Assembly (NCBI GenBank): GCA_016214985.1 | Contig: JACRMM010000046.1 | Coordinates: 62,001 to 126,000 of the forward strand | Direction of reading: 5' to 3' | DNA length: 64,000 nucleotides | Origin: Deltaproteobacteria bacterium | GTDB lineage: Bacteria > Desulfobacterota > Deferrisomatia > Deferrisomatales > JACRMM01 | Part shown: piece by piece, positions 7,806 to 15,577 of the stretch | Layout: the number at the start of each line of letters is the position of its first letter | Numbering within the stretch: position 1 is the first letter of the stretch | The notes under the pieces: generated by a model | Databases searched by the model: none | The model's input: only the letters and a program-made list of their open reading frames with translations | Told to the model about the DNA's origin: nothing | Translations under genes and position numbers: made by a program

Positions 7806-9542
7806 GTGCCCGTGAGTGCGCCTCGTCTCTTGCGAAGCCTTGCCGGGTCCGCTGCCCTGGCAGGGCTTCTTTGTCTCTTCCTGGCTGCCTCGGCCGAGGC
7901 TGCGATGAGCACCGTGCCGCGAGGGAAGCCACGGGGCTCCCCGGTCGTGCGAAAGGCCCTGGAGGCGTCGACCCAGGAAGGCAAGGCGGAGTCTCTCATC
8001 CGAATCCTGGTGGGGGACGACCTCCCGGCGGCCATGGAAGCGGTCGATGCCCTCGCAGCCCTGGGACCCTCGGTCGTGCCCCGGCTCGTGTCCGAGATGC
8101 AGCGCGCTCGCAATAACTGGCTGATCGGCGGGGCTCTCGCAAAGATGGGGCCGGTGGCCGTGGACCCGCTCCTAGAGCTTCTCGAGGAAGCGGACGAGGG
8201 CACCGCGGTCGACTGCATCTATCTCCTGGGCGAGCTCCAGGATCGGCGCGCCGTGCCGACGCTCACGCGGTTCCTCGACGATCCCAGGGAGCGGGTCCGC
8301 GTGTACGCGGTGACCTCGCTCCTCCAGGTCGGCGGAGACCGGGCGGTGGAGGCGGTGCTGACGCGGATGACCCGCGAAGGCAAGGGGATCAGCAGCTTCA
8401 TCGTCGAGTCCTTGCTCCGCCACGGCGAGAAGAGCGCGGAGCCCCTGATTCGAAGCCTGAACCATCCCGACCCACGCGTTCGAGCCGAGGTGGCGTTTCT
8501 CCTCGGTCGCCTGGAGGACGCCCGGGCGATCGAGCCGCTGCTGGGGCTGCTGCAGGATCCGGAGCCGCGGGTGCGCCGCAACGCAGTGTTCGCCCTCGGC
8601 GCCCTCAACCGGGCGGGCCAGGAATCTCCCTACGTGATCGATCGTCTCGTTCGCGTCCTCGCCGACCCGGCGGAGGACGTATCCAGTGCGGCCCGAGAAG
8701 CCCTCGTGCGCTATGGCGAACGCGTGGTGCCGGTGTTGCTCGCTCGCTGTCGCGAAGGAAGCGGCGCGGAACGGCTGGCCAGCATCAACGCCCTGCGGGA
8801 GATCGGGAGCCGGGAAGCCGAGCCGGTGATGATCGAGTTGCTGGGGCACCGGGACCGCAACGTGCGCATCGCCGCGGTGGCGGCCCTGATGGTCCTGGGC
8901 TCCAAGGCCTCGGTCGAGCCGCTTCTCGCGGCTCTTCGGGACGAGGACATGCGTTGGTTCGCGTCCCTGGCCCTGGAGAAGGTCGGTCCCGAGAATCCGG
9001 AGATCTTCCTCCGGGTCGCGCCCAACGATCCGAGCATGGCGCTTCGCACTGAGATCCTGGCGCGGCTCGGATCCAAGGTGGTGCCCGCGCTGTGCCAGTA
9101 TCTCAGGGGCGACGTTGCAGGAAAGAAGGTGCTGGCGCTGTGGGTTCTCGGCGAGATCGGCGACGGGACCGCGGCGACCGACGTCGCCGGTCTGCTCGAC
9201 GATCAGGGACTGGGGTGGCTTGCTGGCCGGACCCTCCGAAAGCTCGGCGACGCCGGGCTCGAGGAGCTTCGGCGGTACGCGGCAAACCCCAGAAACGAGG
9301 TCGGCGCCCTCCAGGCGATCGACGCGTTGGCGCTCTTCGAGGACGAGCGGGCGCTCCAGGCTCTGGAGCAGTGCGTCACGGGCCGGATCCCCCGGCGGGC
9401 GCGCGTGAGGGCTGCCGTGCGGCTCTCCATGCTCGGAGAGCCGGAGACCGTGGACCGGCTGCGCACGTACCTGGAGACGGACGGGCAGGGGCTGTGGCCC
9501 GACGTCGAGGCCGCACTGCGGGCGGAGCGACAGATCCGGTAG
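7806..9542 (+). CDS. Exported HEAT-repeat protein
   Basis: A signal-like segment (residues 5-30) is followed by some 15-17 HEAT/PBS-lyase-type helical repeats of about 31 residues. Typical units read DARAIEPLLGLLQDPEPRVR, RNAVFALGAL and SVEPLLAALRDEDMR. Such alpha-solenoids are scaffolds for protein contacts, and there are no catalytic motifs. GTG at 7806 (or in-frame GTG at 7812) begins one base after the third TlpA gene, so it is the last gene of the TlpA/cytochrome operon and may organise the complex. A strong hairpin follows its stop. Confidence 0.8.
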   Translation: MPVSAPRLLRSLAGSAALAGLLCLFLAASAEAAMSTVPRGKPRGSPVVRKALEASTQEGKAESLIRILVGDDLPAAMEAVDALAALGPSVVPRLVSEMQRARNNWLIGGALAKMGPVAVDPLLELLEEADEGTAVDCIYLLGELQDRRAVPTLTRFLDDPRERVRVYAVTSLLQVGGDRAVEAVLTRMTREGKGISSFIVESLLRHGEKSAEPLIRSLNHPDPRVRAEVAFLLGRLEDARAIEPLLGLLQDPEPRVRRNAVFALGALNRAGQESPYVIDRLVRVLADPAEDVSSAAREALVRYGERVVPVLLARCREGSGAERLASINALREIGSREAEPVMIELLGHRDRNVRIAAVAALMVLGSKASVEPLLAALRDEDMRWFASLALEKVGPENPEIFLRVAPNDPSMALRTEILARLGSKVVPALCQYLRGDVAGKKVLALWVLGEIGDGTAATDVAGLLDDQGLGWLAGRTLRKLGDAGLEELRRYAANPRNEVGALQAIDALALFEDERALQALEQCVTGRIPRRARVRAAVRLSMLGEPETVDRLRTYLETDGQGLWPDVEAALRAERQIR

Positions 9543-9573
9543 CCCTGAGGGCTAGGGCCTTTCGACGTTGAAC

Positions 9574-9612
9574 AGCGACGGCCCGCGGGATGAAGTTCCG
9601 CGGGCCGTCGCT
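9574..9612. terminator. Perfect 15-bp hairpin after the TlpA/cytochrome operon
   Basis: AGCGACGGCCCGCGG (9574-9588) pairs perfectly with CCGCGGGCCGTCGCT (9598-9612) across a nine-base loop. A second 8-bp hairpin (AGGCCCGC/GCGGGCCT) follows at 9618-9637. No T-run follows, so if it terminates it is not a classical intrinsic terminator. It could instead stabilise the mRNA 3' end. Confidence 0.6.
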
Positions 9613-9637
9613 GCGCAAGGCCCGCCTGAGCGGGCCT

Positions 9638-10209
9638 GTCGTTGGGGGGCAAGAACCGACTCGGGGGGTGTGGCCTGATCGGCCCTGCGTGGGCAATCCT
9701 CTTCCACTTCTGGGAAGTGTGATTGTTCTATTTCCAACCCGCCAAATAATGACTAAATCAAGAATGATTTTGTAACTTTCTGAAATGTTTAAATGAAGGA
9801 GGTATTTTCTCCGTGTGTGGGGTGCATGGCGCGACAGTTGCTTCGAGTGCTCGGTCCACGGTGAAGGTGTGCGGTTTTTGTGCGAGCATGTCGCCCGGAA
9901 GGGGGAGCCATGGGGGAAGACACGAGGGAAGGTCCCGGTTCGAGGGATGGCCAGCGAGCCCCTGAGGTTTCGGGGCCCTTGCCGAACACAGTTCTAGATC
10001 GTCGGTCGTCAACACCCGGGGGGGGTTGTCGTGTGTACGAGACGACCGAGTAGCGGGGCGCCGACTCAGATGGAGAGGCCGAGGGTGCCGGAATGATTCC
10101 GGTGCCCTCGGCCTCGTTGCATCTTGGCTTTGCGGTTGGAAGGGAACAAGAGCCGCGGAGCAGGTTGATTTGGGTTTTCCAACCGGAGGATGGCGAGAGG
10201 AGGACGGAA
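9638..10209. other. Intergenic leader region before the first giant surface-protein gene
   Basis: I see no convincing gene here. An AT-rich patch at about 9700-9800 could hold a promoter. A 17-bp imperfect hairpin lies at 10075-10115: the arms GAGGCCGAGGGTGCCGG and CCGGTGCCCTCGGCCTC differ at two pairs and are separated by AATGATT. This long leader, with a hairpin 95 bases before the start codon, may have a regulatory role. I looked for the conserved core of c-di-GMP riboswitches and did not find it. Confidence 0.4.
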
Positions 10210-13200
10210 ATGGCAGGACCATCAGGCCGAAGAGGTCGGTTCGTCGGTGCCGCGACGCGCGCGGCGGCAGTACTGCTTGGGGTTGTGGTGATGCTTTTGC
10301 CCGGTCTTAGGGTGGAGGCCGCAGTGGCTCCGCCGGTGCACTACTCGGGTTGGTCGCAGACGCCGACGTGGATGGACGTGGTCGGCAAGATCAGCGTGAA
10401 CGGTGCGCCGGCTGGCGCCGGTGTGGAGATTGCGGTTCGCAACTCCCAGGGCCTCCTGTGCGGGGCTTCGGGGGTCGACGCGAGCGTCGCGGCCGGGGGA
10501 GCCTTCGTCCTGCACGTGTACGGCGACGATACGTCCACACCGGCGGTGGACGGTGCCCGGGCCAACGAGGTCCTTACCTTCGAGGTGTGGGTGCCCTCGC
10601 TGAGCGTCGTCACCCCTCAAGCGGCTCTGACCTTCAGCAACGGGCAATTCGGCACGCCCCCGCCCACGCTGCCGCCGGTCTACGCGGACGGCCAGAGCTA
10701 CGGCATGGACGTGGCGGCGGACTTAAACCCGCCGGTCGTAGCGATCAGCGCGCCGGCCGATGGAAGCCTCACGAACGATACCACGCCCATGCTCACCTTC
10801 GACGCGGGTGACGGCGTCTCGGTGGTCGTCAAGGTCGATAACGTCGTGGTCGCCAAGACGTCGGGACAGTCCCTGGACACGCTCGCCGACGGCTCCCACA
10901 CCGTGGTGGTCGAGTCTACGGACACGGCCGGCAACAGGGGCACGGCGAGCTCCACCTTCACGGTGGACACGACGGCACCCGTTGCGTCGATCAGCGCCCC
11001 GGCGGACGGAAGTATCACGAACGACAGTGCGCCGACGCTGATCTTTGGCTCGGGCGACGGGGTCACCGTCGTTGTCAAGGTCGACGGCGCGGTCGTTGCG
11101 AAGACCTCGGGGCAAAACCTTGATGTGCTGGGCGACGGCAGTCACACCGTCACGGTGGAGTCGACCGATGCGGCGGGGAACAAGGGAACGGCGAGCTCGA
11201 CGTTCACGGTCGACACCCTCGCCCCGACCGTGGCGATTACGTCGCCCGCGAACGGGGCTCTCACGAACGACAACACGCCCGCGCTCGTCTTCAACAAGGG
11301 TGACGGTGTGAGCGTGGTGGTCAAGGTCGACAACGTGGTGGTCGCCAAGACCTCCGGCCAGTCGCTGGATACCCTCACCGAGGGGTCCCACACGGTCGTC
11401 GTCGAGTCAACGGACGCGGCCGGCAACAAGGGAACGGCGACCTCCACGTTTACCGTGGACACCGTGGCCCCGACGGTTTCGATCAGCGCGCCGGCGACCG
11501 GCAGTGCGACGAACGACAACACGCCTCTCCTCACATTCAACCCGGGTGACGGAACGACGGTGGTCGTGAAGGTGGACAGCTCCGTGGTCCCCAAGACCTC
11601 GGGGCAGTCGCTCGACACCCTCGCCGACGGCTCCCATACGGTGGTCGTCGAGTCGACGGACGGGGCCGGCAACACGGGGACCGCGACGTCCAGCTTCACG
11701 GTGGACACCGTGGCCCCGACGGTCTCGATCACCGCACCGGCGACCGGCAGCGCGACGACCGACAACACGCCGCTCCTCACGTTCAACCCGGGGGACGGAA
11801 CGACGGTGGTCGTGAAGGTCGACACCGTCGTGGTCGCCAAGACCTCGGGGCAGTCCCTGGATTCCCTCACCGACGGCTCCCACACCGTGACCGTGGAGTC
11901 CAGCGACGCCGCGGGAAACACGGGAACGGCGAGCTCCACGTTTACCGTGGACACCGTGGCTCCGATCGTCTCGATCAGCGCGCCGGCCAACGGCAGCGCG
12001 ACGAACGACAGCACGCCTCTGCTGACCTTTAACCCGGGTGACGGCACGACAGTGGTCGTGAAGGTAGACAACGTAGTGGTCGCGAAGACCTCCGGCCAGT
12101 CCCTGGACACCCTCACCGACGGCCCACACACCGTGGTCGTCGAGTCCACGGACGCGGCGGGCAACAAGGGCACGGCGAGCTCCACCTTCACCGTGGACAC
12201 CGTGGTTCCGGTGGTCTCGATCAGCTCGCCGTCGAACGGGAGCTCGACCAACAACACGACGCCCCTTCTCACCTACAACGCGGGCGGCGGGGTCACCGTG
12301 GTGGTCAAGTTGGACAACGCTGTCATCGCAAAGACCTCGGGAAACTTGCTGGATGCGCTCACCGACGGCACCTACACGGTGACCGTAGAGTCCACAGATG
12401 CAGCCGGAAACACCGGTACGGCGAGCTCCACCTTCACCATCAACACACACGCTCCCGCGGTTTCGATCAGTGCCCCGCTGAACGGCAGCCGCACCAACGA
12501 TCCGACGCCGACGCTCACCTTCGACAAGGGCACCGGCGTTACCGTGGTGGTCAAGGTCGACAACGTCGTTGTCGCCAAGAACTCGGGGGATTCGCTGAAT
12601 ACGCTCGCCGACGGCTCCCACACCGTGACCGTGGAGTCCACCGACGCGGCGAGCAACACGGGCACCGCCACATCGACCTTCACCGTGGACACCACCGCCC
12701 CCGCCGTCTCGATCAGCGCGCCGGCGAACGGCAGCGCCACGAGCGACAACACGCCGCTCCTCACCTACAACGCGGGTGACGGCACGGTCGTGGTCGTGAA
12801 GCTGGACACCGTCGTGGTCGCGAAGACCTCGGGGGAGTCCCTGGACACCCTCGCCGACGGCTCCCACACGGTGCTCGTCGAGTCCACGGACGATGTGGGC
12901 AACAAAGGCACCGCGAGCTCGACGTTCACCGTGGACACCGTCACCCACGTCACCGTCGGCACAGCCACACCGTCGACCAAGGGCGTGAGCTACACGCTCA
13001 CGGGCACCGCCGAGACCGGCGCGGCCGTGGTGGTCACCGTCGATACGGCGGCGTCCGTGGGGACCGTGTCTCGCCCCACGCCCACGACCTGGAGCTGCAC
13101 CCTGAGCAGCCTCGTCCTCGGGGCCAACGGCGTAACCGTGGAAGCCACCGACGCCGTCGGCAACAAGGCGACCGCGACCGCCACGGTGACCCGCCTGCCG

Positions 13201-14748
13201 AACCATGCCCCGGTGCTCACCGTCCCGGCTACCCAGACCGTGAACGAGAACGTGGCGCTTCGCTTCTCGGTCACGGCGACCGATGCGGATAGCGACGCGG
13301 TGACGATCACGGCAGGCACCTTGCCGACCGGGGCGAGCTTCGCGAGCGGAGAGCTGACTTGGACTCCGACTTACCTGCAGGCGGGCTCCTACACCGTGAG
13401 CTTTACGGGCTCCGACGGCTTCCTCTCCGACGCCAAGGCCGTAACGATCACCGTCACCGACGTTCCGCAGAACCCTGTGGCGGTGGCAGGCCCGGACCAG
13501 ACCGTGTTCGAGGGCGTGTCGGTGACGCTCGACGGGTCCAACTCCCACGATGTGGATGGAACCGTCCAGTCCTACGAGTGGGTGCAGACCCTGGGGCCGG
13601 CGGCCGAGCTCTCCTCCTACACCGTCGCCAACCCGACCTTCACGACTCCTGCGGTGGTCCCTGCCGGCGCGGCTCTGGAGTTCGAGCTCACGGTAACGGA
13701 CGACAAGGGCCTGAAGGGCACCGATCGGGTCGTGATCAACGTGTCCAATGTCAACGTACCGCCCACGGCCGACGCGGGCCCGGACCAGACCGTAAACGAG
13801 GGAAGCATCGTTACCCTGGACGCCTCGAATTCGACCGACTCGGACGGAACGATTGCCACCTATGCATGGGTCCAGAAAGCGGGGCCCGCGGTGACCCTGA
13901 CGGACGCCGGCGCGGAGACGGCCACCTTCACCGCCTCCGAGGTGGACACGCAGACCGCTTCTCTCACCTTCGAGCTCACCGTGACCGATGACGGCGGGCT
14001 CATGGACACGGACACGGTGGTGGTGAACATCTCCAACGTCAACAAGGCCCCAACCGCGGCGGCCGGTGACGACCAGGCCGTGGACGAAGGGGCGGTCGTC
14101 ACCCTGGACGGTACGCAGTCCGCCGACGCCGACGGCACCATATCCGCGTATTTGTGGACACAGACTGCGGGGCCGACCGTTACCCTGTCGGATCCCACGG
14201 CCGCCGTCCCGACGTTCGACGCGCCGTCCGTGACTCCCGCGGGCGTGTCCCTGACCTTCGAGTTGAGCGTTACCGACAACGAAGGCCTCAAGGGGACGGA
14301 CTCGGTGGTCGTGAACATCACCGACGTGAACGTGCCTCCCACGGCCGAGGCGGGTCCGGACCAGCGCGTGGCCGCCAACAAACCAGTCACGCTGGACGGT
14401 TCGGGATGTGACGACGCCGACGGGACCATCGTCGCGTACCAGTGGAAGCAGACCGGAGGGCCGGCCGTGACCCTCTCGGACCCCACGGCCATGAATCCGA
14501 CGTTCGACGCCCCGGCGACGGCCTCGGAGCTGGAGTTCGAGCTCACGGTGACGGACGACTGCGGCCTCCAGCGGACCGACACCATGAAGGTCACCGTGGC
14601 CAAGGATGACGGTGGCGGCAACAACGGTCTGGTCTCCAAGTGCTTCATCACGGCAGCGGCCGATCCGTCCGACGCCGGGCGGGGCGCGCTGATCGCGGTC
14701 ATCGCCGCTGGCCTCGTGCTCGCCCTTCGGCGGCGGCGAGAGCGGTAG
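10210..14748 (+). CDS. Giant exported Ig/PKD-repeat protein with C-terminal sorting-type tail
   Basis: This is a 1512-residue modular surface protein. In order it has a signal peptide (residues 1-37) and an N-terminal domain of the 'GVEIAVRNSQGLLCGASG ... HVYGDD' type shared with neighbouring genes. Then come nine bacterial Ig-like repeats of exactly 82 residues (246 bases) each, a tenth divergent Ig repeat, and a cadherin/He_PIG-like domain (NENVALRFSVTATDADSD). Four PKD/REJ-like repeats of about 95 residues follow (AGPDQTVNEG, SNSTDSDGTI). The tail SKCFITAAADPSDAGRG precedes a hydrophobic helix and RRRRER, which looks like a Cys/Gly-type CTERM sorting signal for processing and anchoring. 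ATG at 10210 follows GAGAGGAGGACGG. It is probably an adhesin or stalk-like structural protein. Confidence 0.85.
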   Translation: MAGPSGRRGRFVGAATRAAAVLLGVVVMLLPGLRVEAAVAPPVHYSGWSQTPTWMDVVGKISVNGAPAGAGVEIAVRNSQGLLCGASGVDASVAAGGAFVLHVYGDDTSTPAVDGARANEVLTFEVWVPSLSVVTPQAALTFSNGQFGTPPPTLPPVYADGQSYGMDVAADLNPPVVAISAPADGSLTNDTTPMLTFDAGDGVSVVVKVDNVVVAKTSGQSLDTLADGSHTVVVESTDTAGNRGTASSTFTVDTTAPVASISAPADGSITNDSAPTLIFGSGDGVTVVVKVDGAVVAKTSGQNLDVLGDGSHTVTVESTDAAGNKGTASSTFTVDTLAPTVAITSPANGALTNDNTPALVFNKGDGVSVVVKVDNVVVAKTSGQSLDTLTEGSHTVVVESTDAAGNKGTATSTFTVDTVAPTVSISAPATGSATNDNTPLLTFNPGDGTTVVVKVDSSVVPKTSGQSLDTLADGSHTVVVESTDGAGNTGTATSSFTVDTVAPTVSITAPATGSATTDNTPLLTFNPGDGTTVVVKVDTVVVAKTSGQSLDSLTDGSHTVTVESSDAAGNTGTASSTFTVDTVAPIVSISAPANGSATNDSTPLLTFNPGDGTTVVVKVDNVVVAKTSGQSLDTLTDGPHTVVVESTDAAGNKGTASSTFTVDTVVPVVSISSPSNGSSTNNTTPLLTYNAGGGVTVVVKLDNAVIAKTSGNLLDALTDGTYTVTVESTDAAGNTGTASSTFTINTHAPAVSISAPLNGSRTNDPTPTLTFDKGTGVTVVVKVDNVVVAKNSGDSLNTLADGSHTVTVESTDAASNTGTATSTFTVDTTAPAVSISAPANGSATSDNTPLLTYNAGDGTVVVVKLDTVVVAKTSGESLDTLADGSHTVLVESTDDVGNKGTASSTFTVDTVTHVTVGTATPSTKGVSYTLTGTAETGAAVVVTVDTAASVGTVSRPTPTTWSCTLSSLVLGANGVTVEATDAVGNKATATATVTRLPNHAPVLTVPATQTVNENVALRFSVTATDADSDAVTITAGTLPTGASFASGELTWTPTYLQAGSYTVSFTGSDGFLSDAKAVTITVTDVPQNPVAVAGPDQTVFEGVSVTLDGSNSHDVDGTVQSYEWVQTLGPAAELSSYTVANPTFTTPAVVPAGAALEFELTVTDDKGLKGTDRVVINVSNVNVPPTADAGPDQTVNEGSIVTLDASNSTDSDGTIATYAWVQKAGPAVTLTDAGAETATFTASEVDTQTASLTFELTVTDDGGLMDTDTVVVNISNVNKAPTAAAGDDQAVDEGAVVTLDGTQSADADGTISAYLWTQTAGPTVTLSDPTAAVPTFDAPSVTPAGVSLTFELSVTDNEGLKGTDSVVVNITDVNVPPTAEAGPDQRVAANKPVTLDGSGCDDADGTIVAYQWKQTGGPAVTLSDPTAMNPTFDAPATASELEFELTVTDDCGLQRTDTMKVTVAKDDGGGNNGLVSKCFITAAADPSDAGRGALIAVIAAGLVLALRRRRER

Positions 14749-15001
14749 AAGAAGAGAGAGGGGCCCCGAGCACGGGGCCTCGTGGAGGGCGCAGGGCGGG
14801 CGGGGGGACGTCCTGCGCCCTCGGTGTCTCCGAGGAGGAGCAACTCGAGACGCCCGAAGGGGACAGTTGCGAGTGAACTTCGTTCAACCGCGTGGAGGAA
14901 CTCGCGTTTCGGAGCGACCCGAGTCTTCGTTCTGGCTTGGTTCTTCTGACGGCTGACCGCTGATCGCTGAGAGCCCGTTTCTATCCAACAGGGGGAGTTC
15001 C

Positions 15002-15466
15002 ATGATCCGTACCAGTACAGTGTTTGCCTTCGCTACAGCGGTCATGCTCTCGGGTGGATGGGGCCAAAGCCTCGCCGCCCCGGGGGCGCCCACGCACTAC
15101 CTCGTCAAGAACAAGACCCCGATCAACATGACCATCGTCGGACGCGTCTCCCTCGCCGGGCAGCCGGCGAAAGAAGGCGTGGAGGTCGCCGTGTTCGACG
15201 CCCAAGGCACTCTGTGCGGCGCCTCCGGCGTCGATGTGGCCAACGGCGGTTCCTACATCCTCCAGGTGTACGGCGACGACCCGACGACCGCCGAGGACGA
15301 AGGGGCCGTGGCTGGGGACGAGCTTCGCCTGGAAGTGTACGACCCGCCCCGGGGACCGTCGGCCCCCGGACAGCTTTCGTTGTCGAGCGCGGGCTTCAAC
15401 GAGCCGCCTGCGTTCCCCCCGAAGTTCGAAGAGCGTGCGAGCTACGGGATGAACATCGCGTGGTGA
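15002..15466 (+). CDS. Small exported single-domain protein ('DxQGxLCG..VYGDDP' domain)
   Basis: This is a 154-residue protein with a signal peptide (hydrophobic to about residue 24, then AAPGAP). It consists almost wholly of the domain that the giant neighbours carry as one module: VEVAVFDAQGTLCGASGVDV, QVYGDDPTTAEDEGAVAGDE and LRLEVYDPP. The last 30 residues (FEERASYGMNIAW) match the end of the N-terminal domain of the preceding giant protein (YADGQSYGMDVA). I know of no assigned function. The fold looks like an all-beta sandwich with a single conserved Cys. GGGGGAG precedes the ATG. It stands between two giant genes on the same strand. Confidence 0.75.
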   Translation: MIRTSTVFAFATAVMLSGGWGQSLAAPGAPTHYLVKNKTPINMTIVGRVSLAGQPAKEGVEVAVFDAQGTLCGASGVDVANGGSYILQVYGDDPTTAEDEGAVAGDELRLEVYDPPRGPSAPGQLSLSSAGFNEPPAFPPKFEERASYGMNIAW

Positions 15467-15577
15467 TGCTCGGCCGCGGTGTCGCGACGTCGGGTCGATT
15501 CGTTGCGGGTGCCGCTGTTGGTTGACGACGTTGTCCGCCCGCCGTTTCCGGCCGACGGACCAGAGAAAGGGAAACCC

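Noticed and set aside
9638..10209. A c-di-GMP or other riboswitch in the leader of the first surface-protein gene
   Set aside because: I found no conserved aptamer core (for example the GEMM-type conserved stretches); only simple hairpins are supported.
10093..10209. N-terminal extension of the Ig/PKD giant from an upstream ATG
   Set aside because: ATG at 10210 has GAGAGGAGGACGG in front and begins a proper signal peptide; the upstream codons would bury the signal peptide.
11407..13548. A 713-codon minus-strand open frame in the Ig array
   Set aside because: Antisense to exact DNA repeats, so its own 'repeats' (GVHGEGRCGGARVARRV) merely mirror the plus-strand Ig units.
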